Positions 27,383 through 35,866 are shown, numbered from the stretch's first letter. The stretch: DNA of 64,000 nucleotides from an uncultured Flavobacterium sp. (GCA_943912855.1 CALTVC010000010.1:1-64000), one strand, 5' to 3'. Translations and numbers: made by a program. Notes: generated from the sequence alone by a model not told the origin.

Positions 27383-28699
27383 TTATAAATCAAAGCCCAT
27401 GCTTACACCAAGTTTGGTAGCAATGAGTTTGGTAATGCGCTGTTTAAGCTCTGGTATGCGGATGCTGTCTATGGCTTCGTTGCTAAACGCGTACATAAGC
27501 AGTGCCTTGGCTTCCTTTTGCGGAATACCGCGGCTGCGCAGGTAGAATAACGCGTCGTCATCAAGCTGGCCTATGGTACAACCGTGCGAACACTTAACGT
27601 CATCGGCAAAAATTTCAAGCTGTGGCTTGGCATTAATCGTTGCCTTTTCGCTGATAAGTATGTTATTATTCTGCTGGAAGGCGTCGGTCTTTTGGGCTTC
27701 GCGCTCCACGTATATCTTACCATTAAAAACACCCGTTGCGTTACCGTCAAAAATACCTTTGTAGTTCTGGTGGCTTTCGCAGTTTGGCTCGGCATGGTGT
27801 ACCAGCGTGTAGTGGTCTACGTGCTGTTTGTCTCCAATTATGGTAATACCTTTAAGCGTGCTCTCAATACGCTCGCCCTGGTGGTAAAAATTCAGGTTAT
27901 TGCGGGTAATGTTACCCCCAAACGAAAAAGTATGCACAGAAGCGTTACTATTGCGTTTCTGGGCTATGTAGGTGTTGTCTACCAGGTTTGCCGATTGCTC
28001 GTCGTTTTGTATCTTGTAGTAATCTACATTGGCATACTCCTGCGCAAAGATTTCAGTAACACTGTTTGTAAGTACCGGATTACCGTTAAGGCTCTGATGG
28101 CGCTCTATGATTTGCACCTGGGCGTTTTCACCTACAATAACCAGGTTACGCGGCTGTACCATAAGTGCGGCTTCGCTACCGGTACTAAGGTACATCACCT
28201 CAACAGGTTTATCGGCTACCTTGCCTTTAGGTATATTAATGAAAGCACCTTCGCTGGCAAACGCCGTGTTTAGCGAAGTAAGCGTTTCATCTTTGCTTGC
28301 TATTTTATTGAAGTAGGTATCAATTACTTCCTTGTATTTCGGCTTGGTAAGTGCGCTACTCATTAGGCAAACATCTATCCCGTCGTGGGTAGTGCTGCTC
28401 AGGAACGAACTAAAAACGCCATCTATAAATACCAGTTTGTAAGTATCTATCTGGTGCAGGAAGTATTTTTTTACATCGGCATAGTTAAGCGCGTTTTCAC
28501 TCTTAGGGAATACCGTAAAATCATTTTTCAGCACCGCGTTTAGCGACGTATATTTCCACGCCTCCTCTTTTTTTGTAGGGAAGCCTTTCGCCTCAAAATT
28601 CTTAATGGCAGCCGTACGGATGTCGTGCAGGGTGCTGTGCACATCTACACGTTCCTCAAACGCCATAAAAGACGATAATAGTTTTTCTTTAAGATCCAT
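27383..28699 (-). CDS. sufD: Fe-S cluster assembly protein SufD
   Basis: This gene encodes a 438-aa SufBD-family protein. SufD forms the SufBC2D scaffold with SufB and SufC. Family features are KKEEAWKYTSL near residue 42, the right-handed parallel beta-helix in the middle, and the C-terminal DDVKCSHGCTIGQLDDDALFYLRSRGIP region, split here by the Cys pair (about 365-390). The C-terminal helices include EAKALLMYAFSNEAID. It is the last gene of the operon. The upstream gap holds repeats and a four-helix-bundle gene. Confidence 0.96.
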   Translation of the reverse strand: MDLKEKLLSSFMAFEERVDVHSTLHDIRTAAIKNFEAKGFPTKKEEAWKYTSLNAVLKNDFTVFPKSENALNYADVKKYFLHQIDTYKLVFIDGVFSSFLSSTTHDGIDVCLMSSALTKPKYKEVIDTYFNKIASKDETLTSLNTAFASEGAFINIPKGKVADKPVEVMYLSTGSEAALMVQPRNLVIVGENAQVQIIERHQSLNGNPVLTNSVTEIFAQEYANVDYYKIQNDEQSANLVDNTYIAQKRNSNASVHTFSFGGNITRNNLNFYHQGERIESTLKGITIIGDKQHVDHYTLVHHAEPNCESHQNYKGIFDGNATGVFNGKIYVEREAQKTDAFQQNNNILISEKATINAKPQLEIFADDVKCSHGCTIGQLDDDALFYLRSRGIPQKEAKALLMYAFSNEAIDSIRIPELKQRITKLIATKLGVSMGFDL

Positions 28700-28704
28700 A
28701 TTTT

Positions 28705-29251
28705 GTTTCAGGTTTCAGGTTTCAAGTTGCTCACTCAAACCTTACTATTGTTCGGGTTTCAAGTTTCAGGTTTCAAGTTGCTCACTCTGTTCCTTAACTA
28801 TCACCTTACTACACTATTGGAATTTATTACCCTTGTAATCTTTTTTATTCAGATAAACGATAAAGTTCTTAATCTTACCGCTTAATTTTTCATAATCATT
28901 TTTCAGGATTTCAAAGTTTTCAACAGAAATATATCCGCAATCCAACAGCCTGTATAACTGTGAACGGGTTTCTCCTGCTGAGCCTTTTGCTATGGAAAGA
29001 AATTGACGGAATTCAAGATTACCATCCCTTTCAAATCCTTCGGCAATATTATCCATTACCGAACCTGATGCTCTTTTAATCTGGCTTTTTAGTCCGAAAT
29101 CATTATTTAGTGGAGTTTCAATACTTATGATATGAATTTCAGCAGCAAGCCTGCGTGCTTCTTTCCATATTTCTAAATCTTCAAAGCGTTGTATCGTTGC
29201 CATATTTACATAATGAACTTTAAAAACAACCTGAAACTTGAAACCTGAAAC
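28705..29251. mobile_element. Inverted-repeat cassette carrying a four-helix-bundle gene
   Basis: The unit starts with GTTTCAGGTTTCAGGTTTCA (28705 onward) followed by AGTTGCTCACTC. A second GTTTCAGGTTTCAAGTTGCTC copy begins in the 28756-28790 stretch. It ends with the inverse AACCTGAAACTTGAAACCTG (28228+1000 onward, i.e. 29228-29251). The same ends bound two short units elsewhere in this operon. The right end is 3 nt from the sufC stop codon. Calling it mobile is inference. It has no transposase. Confidence 0.6.
28814..29203 (-). CDS. Four-helix-bundle protein (S23 / 23S rRNA intervening-sequence family)
   Basis: This gene encodes a 129-aa all-helical protein. It shows the family pattern FEDLEIWKEARRLAAEIH at the start, FGLKSQIKRASGSVMDNIAEGFER in the middle (residues about 37-60) and GETRSQLYRLLDCGYIS later. 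Members form pentameric helical bundles. Relatives include proteins encoded in 23S rRNA intervening sequences and the Avd accessory protein of diversity-generating retroelements. Here it is inserted between sufC and sufD, inside an inverted-repeat cassette, in an operon that has no need for it. Its function is unknown. Confidence 0.92.
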   Translation of the reverse strand: MATIQRFEDLEIWKEARRLAAEIHIISIETPLNNDFGLKSQIKRASGSVMDNIAEGFERDGNLEFRQFLSIAKGSAGETRSQLYRLLDCGYISVENFEILKNDYEKLSGKIKNFIVYLNKKDYKGNKFQ

Positions 29252-29254
29252 TAA

Positions 29255-30001
29255 TTAATTTTCTGCTTTAATCCAGTCGTAGCCTTTTTCTTCAAGTTCG
29301 TAGGCAAGTTCTTTACCGCCTGATTTCACGATTTTACCTTTGTAAAGTACGTGAACGAAGTCCGGCACAATATAATCAAGAAGACGCTGGTAGTGTGTAA
29401 TAACAATAACAGCGTTGTCTTTGCTGCGTAGTTTGTTTACACCGTTTGCTACGATACGAAGCGCGTCAATGTCAAGACCTGAGTCGGTTTCGTCAAGAAT
29501 GGCAAGCTTTGGTTCAAGCATAGCCATCTGGAAGATTTCGTTACGCTTCTTCTCACCACCCGAAAAGCCTTCGTTTAGCGAGCGCGAAAGGAACTTGCGG
29601 TCTATTTCCAGCAGTTCGCTTTTTTCGCGGATAAGCTTCAGCATTTCATTGGCAGGCATTTCCTCCTGTCCGTTAGCCTTACGGGTTTCGTTAATGGCGG
29701 TTTTCATGAAGTTTGTTACCGATACGCCCGGTATCTCTACAGGATACTGGAACGAAAGGAACACACCTTTGTGCGCGCGCTCTTCAGGGGCAAGTTCGCC
29801 TATGTCTTCACCTTCAAGGATGATTTCACCGTCGGTTACCTCATAATTTTCATTACCGGCAATAACCGATGAAAGCGTACTTTTACCAGAACCGTTTGGT
29901 CCCATAATAGCATGTACTTCACCAGCCTTAACCTCAAGGTTAATTCCTTTTAGTATGTCTTTGTCTTCTACCTTCGCGTGCAGGTTTTTTATACTTAGCA
30001 T
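29255..30001 (-). CDS. sufC: Fe-S cluster assembly ATPase SufC
   Basis: This gene encodes a 248-aa ABC-type ATPase. It has Walker A GPNGSGKSTL (about 34-43), a Q-loop in LSFQYPVEIPG, the signature LNEGFSGGEKKRNEI, Walker B AILDETDSGLD and the switch His in VITHYQRLL. SufC powers the SufBCD scaffold in the cytoplasm. It lies between sufB and sufD, with intergenic repeats on both sides. Confidence 0.97.
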   Translation of the reverse strand: MLSIKNLHAKVEDKDILKGINLEVKAGEVHAIMGPNGSGKSTLSSVIAGNENYEVTDGEIILEGEDIGELAPEERAHKGVFLSFQYPVEIPGVSVTNFMKTAINETRKANGQEEMPANEMLKLIREKSELLEIDRKFLSRSLNEGFSGGEKKRNEIFQMAMLEPKLAILDETDSGLDIDALRIVANGVNKLRSKDNAVIVITHYQRLLDYIVPDFVHVLYKGKIVKSGGKELAYELEEKGYDWIKAEN

Positions 30002-30010
30002 TGCTTTAAA

Positions 30011-30142
30011 GTTTCAGGTTTCAGGTTTCAGGTTGCTCACTCGCACCCTCAACTTTTACCCAATTATATTTAATTACTATTTTTTTTATCGAAACTATAC
30101 CAGGGTCAACTTTCAAATAACCTGAAACCTGAAACCTGAAAC
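30011..30142. repeat. 132-bp inverted-repeat unit between sufC and sufB
   Basis: The left end (GTTTCAGGTTTCAGGTTTCA, from 30011) and right end (from 30119, ending CCTGAAACCTGAAAC at 30142) are perfect inverses over at least 22 bp. The left end continues GGTTGCTCACTCG as in the other copies. The AT-rich 75-bp interior has no ORF. In the mRNA this could fold into a long hairpin between the two genes. Confidence 0.8.
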
Positions 30143-30146
30143 AAAA

Positions 30147-31595
30147 TTATCCCACCGAGCCTTCTAACGAAATCTCAAGTAGCTTCTGCGCTTCTACGGC
30201 AAACTCCATTGGCAACTTATTAAGCACCTCTTTGCTAAATCCATTTACAATAAGTGCAATCGCCTTTTCTGTAGGGATACCGCGCTGGTTGCAGTAAAAT
30301 ACCTGGTCTTCGCCAATTTTACTGGTTGTAGCCTCGTGCTCTATCTTGGCGGTAGTGTTTTTCGACTCAATGTACGGGAACGTGTGTGCACCACAGTTGT
30401 TACCCATAAGAAGCGAATCACACTGAGAGAAGTTACGCGCGTTTTCGGCACGACTTCCTATCTGTACAAGGCCACGGTAGCTGTTTTGCGATTTACCTGC
30501 CGAAATACCTTTAGATATGATGGTACTCTTGGTATTCTTTCCAAGGTGAATCATCTTGGTGCCCGTGTCTGCCTGCTGGAAGTTGTTAGTCACTGCGATA
30601 GAGTAAAACTCCCCTACCGAGTTATCTCCTTTAAGCACACAGCTTGGGTATTTCCAAGTAACTGCCGAACCGGTTTCTACCTGTGTCCAGCTTATTTTCG
30701 CGTTCTTTTCGCAAAGGCCACGCTTGGTTACAAAGTTAAATACACCACCTTTACCTTCTTTAGTTCCCGGGAACCAGTTTTGTACGGTACTGTATTTTAT
30801 TTCGGCATCATCAAGAGCTATAAGCTCTACCACAGCAGCGTGAAGCTGGTTTTCGTCACGGCTTGGTGCAGTACATCCTTCAAGGTAGCTTACATAACTG
30901 CCTTCGTCGGCAATTACAAGCGTACGCTCAAACTGACCTGTACCCGCCTGGTTAATACGGAAATACGTACTAAGCTCCATAGGACAACGCACCCCTTTCG
31001 GGATGTAGCAGAATGAACCATCACTAAACACAGCCGAGTTAAGCGCCGCATAGAAGTTATCTTTTTGCGGTACTACCGTACCCAGATATTTCTTAACCAG
31101 CTCAGGGTGTTCTTTTATGGCTTCTGAAATAGGGCAGAAAATAATGCCTTTTTCAGCAAGGGTCTTTTTAAACGTAGTGGCAACAGATACAGAGTCTACA
31201 ACAATATCCATGGCTATGTTGTTCATCTTCTTTTGCTCATCTATAGAAATACCCAGCTTTTTGTACATGGCCAAAAGCTCAGGATCTACATCGTCAAGCG
31301 TTTTATTAGGATCTACCGTTTTCGGTGCAGAATAGTAAGATATTGCCTGGAAATCGGGTTTTTCGTAGTGTACGTTTGCCCACTCAGGTTCTATCATTTG
31401 TTCCCATGCACGAAACGCCTCAAGGCGCCACTCGGTCATCCACTCCGGCTCTTCTTTCTTAGCCGAAAGCGCACGGATAATATCCTCGTTAAGCCCGTTA
31501 GGGAAGGTTTCGCTTTCTATATCGGTATAAAAACCGTACTCGTATTCTTTGTTCTCGAGTTCGATTTTTAGTTCTTCTTCGGTGTACTTACTCAT
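30147..31595 (-). CDS. sufB: Fe-S cluster assembly protein SufB
   Basis: This gene encodes a 482-aa scaffold protein on which Fe-S clusters are built with SufC and SufD. Typical features are the long acidic N-terminus, PKGVRCPMELSTYFRIN (about 197-213), the EGCTAPSRDENQLHAAVVEL segment, the PSCVLKGDNSVGEFYSIA region with the conserved Cys, and EDQVFYCNQRGIP near the C-terminus. It is the second gene of the operon after the HesB/IscA-type gene. Confidence 0.97.
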   Translation of the reverse strand: MSKYTEEELKIELENKEYEYGFYTDIESETFPNGLNEDIIRALSAKKEEPEWMTEWRLEAFRAWEQMIEPEWANVHYEKPDFQAISYYSAPKTVDPNKTLDDVDPELLAMYKKLGISIDEQKKMNNIAMDIVVDSVSVATTFKKTLAEKGIIFCPISEAIKEHPELVKKYLGTVVPQKDNFYAALNSAVFSDGSFCYIPKGVRCPMELSTYFRINQAGTGQFERTLVIADEGSYVSYLEGCTAPSRDENQLHAAVVELIALDDAEIKYSTVQNWFPGTKEGKGGVFNFVTKRGLCEKNAKISWTQVETGSAVTWKYPSCVLKGDNSVGEFYSIAVTNNFQQADTGTKMIHLGKNTKSTIISKGISAGKSQNSYRGLVQIGSRAENARNFSQCDSLLMGNNCGAHTFPYIESKNTTAKIEHEATTSKIGEDQVFYCNQRGIPTEKAIALIVNGFSKEVLNKLPMEFAVEAQKLLEISLEGSVG

Positions 31596-31603
31596 TTTTT
31601 TTA

Positions 31604-31727
31604 GTTTCAGGTTTCAGGTTTCAAGTTGCACACTCGTACCTGAAAAACTATACTGAATAACTTTTTTTAAACGTTACAAATAAGTCTCATTTTCAGGCTC
31701 CAAAACCTGGAACCTGAAACCTGAAAC
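31604..31727. repeat. 124-bp inverted-repeat unit between sufB and the IscA-type gene
   Basis: It has the same ends as the 30011-30142 unit: GTTTCAGGTTTCAGGTTTCA from 31604, then AGTTGCACACTCG, and the inverse ending CCTGAAACCTGAAAC at 31727, with one change in the outer copy. The interior sequence is different, so the ends, not the middle, are conserved. Confidence 0.78.
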
Positions 31728-31738
31728 TTTAAACTTTT

Positions 31739-32068
31739 TTATAGCGAGAAGCTTTCCCCACAGCCGCATGTGCGACTTGCATTCGGGTTATTAAAAACAA
31801 AGCCTTTACCGTTAAGACCACCGCTAAATTCAAGGATTGTGCCGGCAAGGTACAATACGCTTTTTTTATCTACGGCTATCTTTACGCCATTGTCTTCAAA
31901 CACTTTATCATTTTCGCTAAGCGCGTTGTCAAATTTAAGTTCGTATGACAAACCTGAACATCCACCGCTCTTTACGCCTACTCTTATATAATCAGTTTCG
32001 GCGTTGAAACCGTCATCCTCCATAAGCATGATGGCCCTCTTCTTTGCTGAATCAGAAACTTTTATCAT
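31739..32068 (-). CDS. HesB/IscA/SufA-family Fe-S carrier
   Basis: This gene encodes a 109-aa A-type carrier that passes Fe-S clusters to target proteins. The three conserved cysteines are present: one in SGGCSGLSYEL (about residue 36) and two in RTCGCGESFSL at the C-terminus. It heads the sufBCD operon, which makes a SufA-like role likely. IscA and ErpA cannot be separated from SufA by sequence alone. Confidence 0.95.
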   Translation of the reverse strand: MIKVSDSAKKRAIMLMEDDGFNAETDYIRVGVKSGGCSGLSYELKFDNALSENDKVFEDNGVKIAVDKKSVLYLAGTILEFSGGLNGKGFVFNNPNASRTCGCGESFSL

Positions 32069-32103
32069 ATCCTAAAAACGTATAATTAGTATAAAATTAT
32101 CTG

Positions 32104-32111
32104 CAAAGGTA
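32104..32111 (-). promoter_or_regulatory. Putative -7 box of the sufABCD operon
   Basis: The minus strand reads TACCTTTG, an exact TAnnTTTG match, about 36 nt upstream of the first gene of the operon. Confidence 0.55.
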
Positions 32112-32296
32112 CATCAAAAAGTTGGCTTTAAAAAGCAGACCCATTTTATTGTACAATAATGGTATAGAAGATATTTATAATTTAACATTGACAAGAAATT
32201 TAGGGTGATTTTCGTTATAACGCAATCTTAAGTCGAAACGTTTGCGGGTATGATAAAATAGGGCTAATTTGCACATACAAACAAAAAACAATCACA

Positions 32297-33160
32297 ATGA
32301 AACTCTATACCGTAGAAAGCGGCAACTTTAAGCTAGACGGTGGCGCCATGTTTGGCGTAGTGCCAAAATCCATTTGGAACAAAACCAATCCTGCCGACGA
32401 AAATAACCTAATAGATATGGCTGCCCGTTGCCTTTTAGTAGAAGACGGCAACCGCCTTACCCTGATAGATACCGGAATGGGCAACAAGCAAAACGATAAG
32501 TTTTTCGGGTATTACTCACTTTGGGGGAATGATAATATAGACAGCTCATTGGCGGCACACGGTTTTCACCGCGATGACATAACCGATGTGTTCCTTACCC
32601 ACCTGCACTTTGACCACAGCGGAGGCGCAGTCCAATGGAACAAAGACCGTACTGGTTATGAACCGGCTTTTAAAAACGCGCACTTCTGGACGAATGATAA
32701 CCATTGGGAATGGGCTACAAAACCAAACGGTAGAGAAAAAGCATCATTCCTGCCCGAAAACATTATGCCAATGCAGGAAAGTGGCCAACTGAAATTTATT
32801 ACCCGCCCGGAAACCGGAGATTTTAAGGCAGAAACCGAAGCCGGATTTGGCGTACTCTTTGCCGATGGCCATACCGAAAAGCAAATGCTCCCAGTAATTA
32901 ATAACAATGGTAAAACCTTTGTATTCATGGCCGACTTGCTTCCTACCGTAGGGCATCTGCCTTTGCCGTATGTTATGGGATATGATACCCGACCGCTACT
33001 TACCTTAGACGAAAAAGCGAAGTTTCTTAATGAAGCTGCCGATAAGGGGTACTACCTGATATTGGGTCATGATGCGCACAATGAGGTAATAACCGTACAG
33101 CATACCGAAAAAGGCGTTCGCCTTAAAGACGTTTATAAAGCAAACGAAATATTAATGTAA
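32297..33160 (+). CDS. MBL-fold metallo-hydrolase
   Basis: This gene encodes a 287-aa metallo-beta-lactamase-fold enzyme without a signal peptide. The metal-binding motif is THLHFDHSGG (about 100-109), preceded by LIDTGMG. Later ligands are in FADGHTEKQMLP and LGHDAHNE. It is similar in layout to lactonases and related hydrolases. The substrate is not evident. A possible promoter is TTTG at 32241 with TAATTTG at 32265. Confidence 0.9.
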   Translation: MKLYTVESGNFKLDGGAMFGVVPKSIWNKTNPADENNLIDMAARCLLVEDGNRLTLIDTGMGNKQNDKFFGYYSLWGNDNIDSSLAAHGFHRDDITDVFLTHLHFDHSGGAVQWNKDRTGYEPAFKNAHFWTNDNHWEWATKPNGREKASFLPENIMPMQESGQLKFITRPETGDFKAETEAGFGVLFADGHTEKQMLPVINNNGKTFVFMADLLPTVGHLPLPYVMGYDTRPLLTLDEKAKFLNEAADKGYYLILGHDAHNEVITVQHTEKGVRLKDVYKANEILM

Positions 33161-33170
33161 TGTTAATTGC

Positions 33171-33178
33171 TACCTTTG
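33171..33178 (+). promoter_or_regulatory. Putative -7 box of the S8 protease gene
   Basis: TACCTTTG is an exact TAnnTTTG match about 60 nt upstream of the protease ATG, just after the MBL stop codon. Confidence 0.5.
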
Positions 33179-33238
33179 TGTAACAAACAGACAATACTTT
33201 AGTCTAATTTTTATCAAAAGTAATTATATACAGAACGG

Positions 33239-34852
33239 ATGAAATTCAAATCTATCTTCCTTTCCGCAGCACTTGCCCTGTTTCTGGTAAGTTGTGGCGC
33301 TAAGAAAATCACCGCAGAACCGCTGGCCATCACTACACCGGTTGTTGCAAAAAAAGCCAAAATAACCGAGACCGATGAAAAACGCTGGAGCCACCTGGAC
33401 CTGTTTAAGGACACCATTCCGGGTATGAGCGTAGACCGTGTATACGAACTGCTTAAAGGACGCAAATCTACCAAAGTGGTTGTGGGCGTAATAGATAGCG
33501 GCGTAGACATTGAACACCCTGAACTTAAAGACGTTATCTGGACAAACAAAAAAGAAATTGCCGGTAACGGAATAGACGACGATAACAACGGCTATATAGA
33601 TGACGTTCACGGATGGAACTTCCTGGGCGACATAGAGCACGAAAACATGGAATACGTACGTATGCTTAAAAAAGGCGACGACGGTTCTGAAGCGTACAAG
33701 CGTGCTACTGCCGAGTACGAAAAAGATTTTAAAGAGGCTCAGGCTGCTACACAGCGTATGGGCTTTATCCTGAAGGCAGACAAAACCCTGCAGGAAAAAA
33801 CAGGTAAAGAACATTATACCGCAGAAGATCTTAAAGCACTGAAAATTGATGACCCAATGCTTAGCCAGCTGAAAGACCGCTTTATCATGTTCCTTAGCCA
33901 AGTGCCTCACGAAGAGCTTATCGGGCAGATTAAAGATGGTGTAGAGCACTACGAAAGTGAGCTTAAATATCACCTTAACAAAGACTATAACGCCCGTAAG
34001 GACATCCTTAAAGACAATGCCGACGACTGGAACAGCAAAACCTATGGTAATGCTAACGTAATAGGCCCTGAAAAAGAAGGTGCTAAGCACGGTACTCACG
34101 TAGCGGGTATCATAGCCCAGGCACGTGGTAACAATGTGGGTGGCGACGGTGTTGCTACTTCTCACGTAGAAATCATGGCGGTACGCGCCGTGCCAGATGG
34201 TGATGAGTACGACAAAGACGTAGCACTTGCTATCCGTTATGCGGTAGACAACGGTGCTAAAGTAATCAACGGTAGCTTTGGTAAATACTACTCTCCACAC
34301 AGCCAGTGGGTGTATGACGCGCTGAAATATGCAGGCGAAAAAGACGTACTTGTGGTATTTGCCGCCGGTAACGAAGGTATAGACCTTGATGCCGATAAGA
34401 GCGAGCGTTACCCTAACGACGATAAAAATACACTAGACGAGTACACTAACAACGTACTTACCATAGGTGCACTTAGCTACAACTACGGCGAAGATCTTGT
34501 TGCCGACTTTAGTAACTACGGTAAAACCAAGGTAGACGTGTTTTCTCCGGGTGTAAGGATTTATGCTACCGTACCAAACGACAAGTATGAGTTCCTTCAG
34601 GGTACGTCTATGGCATCGCCTAATGCTGCCGGTGTAGCTGCACTTGTACGTGCATACTACCCTAAGCTTAAAGCTGCCGAAGTGAAACAAATCATCATGA
34701 AATCAGGTATTGCCATCCCTCAGGAGGTAATTCTTGGTGGTGACGAAAACACTACACGTCAGTTTAAAGAAACCTGCCGTTCTGGTAAAATTGTAAACGC
34801 GTACAACGCTATTATCCTTGCCGATAAAGTTTCAAGGGGAGAAAAACTATAA
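33239..34852 (+). CDS. S8 (subtilisin-family) peptidase, lipoprotein
   Basis: This gene encodes a 537-aa lipoprotein (ALALFLVSCGAKK lipobox, Cys at 19). The catalytic triad is visible: Asp in VGVIDSGVDIEHPEL (about residue 86), His in KHGTHVAGIIAQA (about 284) and Ser in QGTSMASPNAAGVAAL (about 457). An insert of roughly 170 residues, rich in Lys and Glu, separates the Asp and His regions, as in several Bacteroidetes members. It probably works at the cell envelope. Copies of its 3' end occur twice more downstream (35622-35866 and 37499-37545). Confidence 0.95.
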   Translation: MKFKSIFLSAALALFLVSCGAKKITAEPLAITTPVVAKKAKITETDEKRWSHLDLFKDTIPGMSVDRVYELLKGRKSTKVVVGVIDSGVDIEHPELKDVIWTNKKEIAGNGIDDDNNGYIDDVHGWNFLGDIEHENMEYVRMLKKGDDGSEAYKRATAEYEKDFKEAQAATQRMGFILKADKTLQEKTGKEHYTAEDLKALKIDDPMLSQLKDRFIMFLSQVPHEELIGQIKDGVEHYESELKYHLNKDYNARKDILKDNADDWNSKTYGNANVIGPEKEGAKHGTHVAGIIAQARGNNVGGDGVATSHVEIMAVRAVPDGDEYDKDVALAIRYAVDNGAKVINGSFGKYYSPHSQWVYDALKYAGEKDVLVVFAAGNEGIDLDADKSERYPNDDKNTLDEYTNNVLTIGALSYNYGEDLVADFSNYGKTKVDVFSPGVRIYATVPNDKYEFLQGTSMASPNAAGVAALVRAYYPKLKAAEVKQIIMKSGIAIPQEVILGGDENTTRQFKETCRSGKIVNAYNAIILADKVSRGEKL

Positions 34853-34945
34853 TTTTTCCATTTTGAGCGAAACGCAGCGGAGTCGAAAAATCTCAAACTG
34901 CAATAAATATCAAAGCCGCTAATCACTTAGCGGCTTTTTTTATGG
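34701..34945 (+). repeat. 3' end of S8 protease gene plus terminator, copy 1 (parent)
   Basis: This 245-bp segment covers the last 50 or so codons of the protease, the intergenic word TTTTGAGCGAAACGCAGCGG and the terminator. It matches 35622-35866 without indels and with roughly 15 to 20 substitutions, most of them silent. Confidence 0.92.
34912..34941 (+). terminator. Terminator of the S8 protease gene
   Basis: AAAGCCGCTAA-TCAC-TTAGCGGCTTT forms an 11-bp perfect stem followed by a T-run. The same stem occurs at 35833-35858 with its four-base loop inverted to GTGA. Confidence 0.93.
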
Positions 34946-34973
34946 CTTAGATATGAAAGAATTAGTCTTAAAA

Positions 34974-35558
34974 TCATCGTATCTGAAAATGATTTAGAAA
35001 CCCGGGTTCTGTTATAAAGTTTCCTTCTATGTCTTTTTCCACGAAAAGCATGTTTTTCTTCTTGTCCCAATACATCGCATCCGGGAAAGAACGGTCTTTT
35101 TTTACAGGTTTTTTTGTAAAAATGATCAGGTCGTCTTTAATCCTGTAATTTCCATAATATGTATCGGTATTACCTGCAAGACCGGAACCGTACATTTCAG
35201 CTGTGCCGTCCTTCCTGAGTGTAAGAGTTTCGAAATAATGGTCATCATCTTTTGTTGCTGTAAGTATCCTTTCTGATTTGAATAAATCCGATTCCTGTAT
35301 CATAATACCCAGAGTTAACAGCAGCACAAATCCATGGCACAGGAGTTTAAATTTCGCCATTTTAAAATTTACGAAGGCAATATTTATTGAATAGAAAAAA
35401 GAAACTATATGAACCAACAACACCGGGAGTATAATAAACCAGCAGTACAAAAGGCTTAACATCATCCCGTTAAAGTAATGACTAATTAGCCATGCCGACA
35501 TAATTGCTGAAGTTATTACAACATGTACATCCCTAAACAGCGGTTTTTCAAGATTCAT
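34974..35558 (-). CDS. Unknown membrane protein in the accessory island
   Basis: This gene encodes a 194-aa protein. Two or three hydrophobic helices lie in the first 90 residues (IMSAWLISHYF, LLYCWFIILPVLLVHIVSFFY, FKLLCHGFVLLLTLGIMI). A soluble C-terminal domain of about 100 residues follows, with beta-type features (ETLTLRKDGTAEMYGSG, YYGNYRIKDDLIIFT). No family was recognised. It lies between two copies of the S8 protease 3' end, opposite in strand, and only 33 nt past the protease terminator stem. It may be acquired DNA. Confidence 0.8.
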   Translation of the reverse strand: MNLEKPLFRDVHVVITSAIMSAWLISHYFNGMMLSLLYCWFIILPVLLVHIVSFFYSINIAFVNFKMAKFKLLCHGFVLLLTLGIMIQESDLFKSERILTATKDDDHYFETLTLRKDGTAEMYGSGLAGNTDTYYGNYRIKDDLIIFTKKPVKKDRSFPDAMYWDKKKNMLFVEKDIEGNFITEPGFLNHFQIR

Positions 35559-35621
35559 ATTCGGCAGATTGGTACTGCCAAAAGTAAACTTTTATTATTT
35601 GAATTAAACAAACCATAGCAT

Positions 35622-35866
35622 AATCAGGTATTGCCATCCCTCAGGAGGTAATTCTTGGTGGCGACGAAAACACTACACGTCAGTTTAAAGAAACCTGCCG
35701 TTCTGGTAAAATTGTAAACGCGCACAACGCTATTATCCTTGCCGACAAAGTTTCAAGAGGCGAGAAACCGTAATTCTTCCATTTTGAGCGAAACGCAGTG
35801 GAGTCGAAAAATCTCTAACTGCAATAAATATTAAAGCCGCTAAGTGATTAGCGGCTTTTTTTATGG
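35622..35866 (+). pseudogene. Truncated copy of S8 protease 3' end (copy 2)
   Basis: The segment is collinear with 34701-34945 over 245 bp. It still reads SGIAIPQEVILGGDENTTRQ and so on to a stop codon. Only Tyr-to-His and the last residue change among about 49 codons, so most DNA differences are silent. No start or catalytic part is present. It is therefore the remnant of a paralogue that was functional until recently, or a donated copy. Its terminator T-run overlaps the stop codon of the ImmA/IrrE gene. Confidence 0.9.

Noticed and set aside
28814..29203. Avd of a diversity-generating retroelement
   Set aside because: No reverse transcriptase and no template/variable repeat pair were seen in the window.
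35622..35866. Independent short gene reading from SGIAIPQEV
   Set aside because: It has no start codon of its own and no catalytic part. It is clearly a copy of the protease 3' end.
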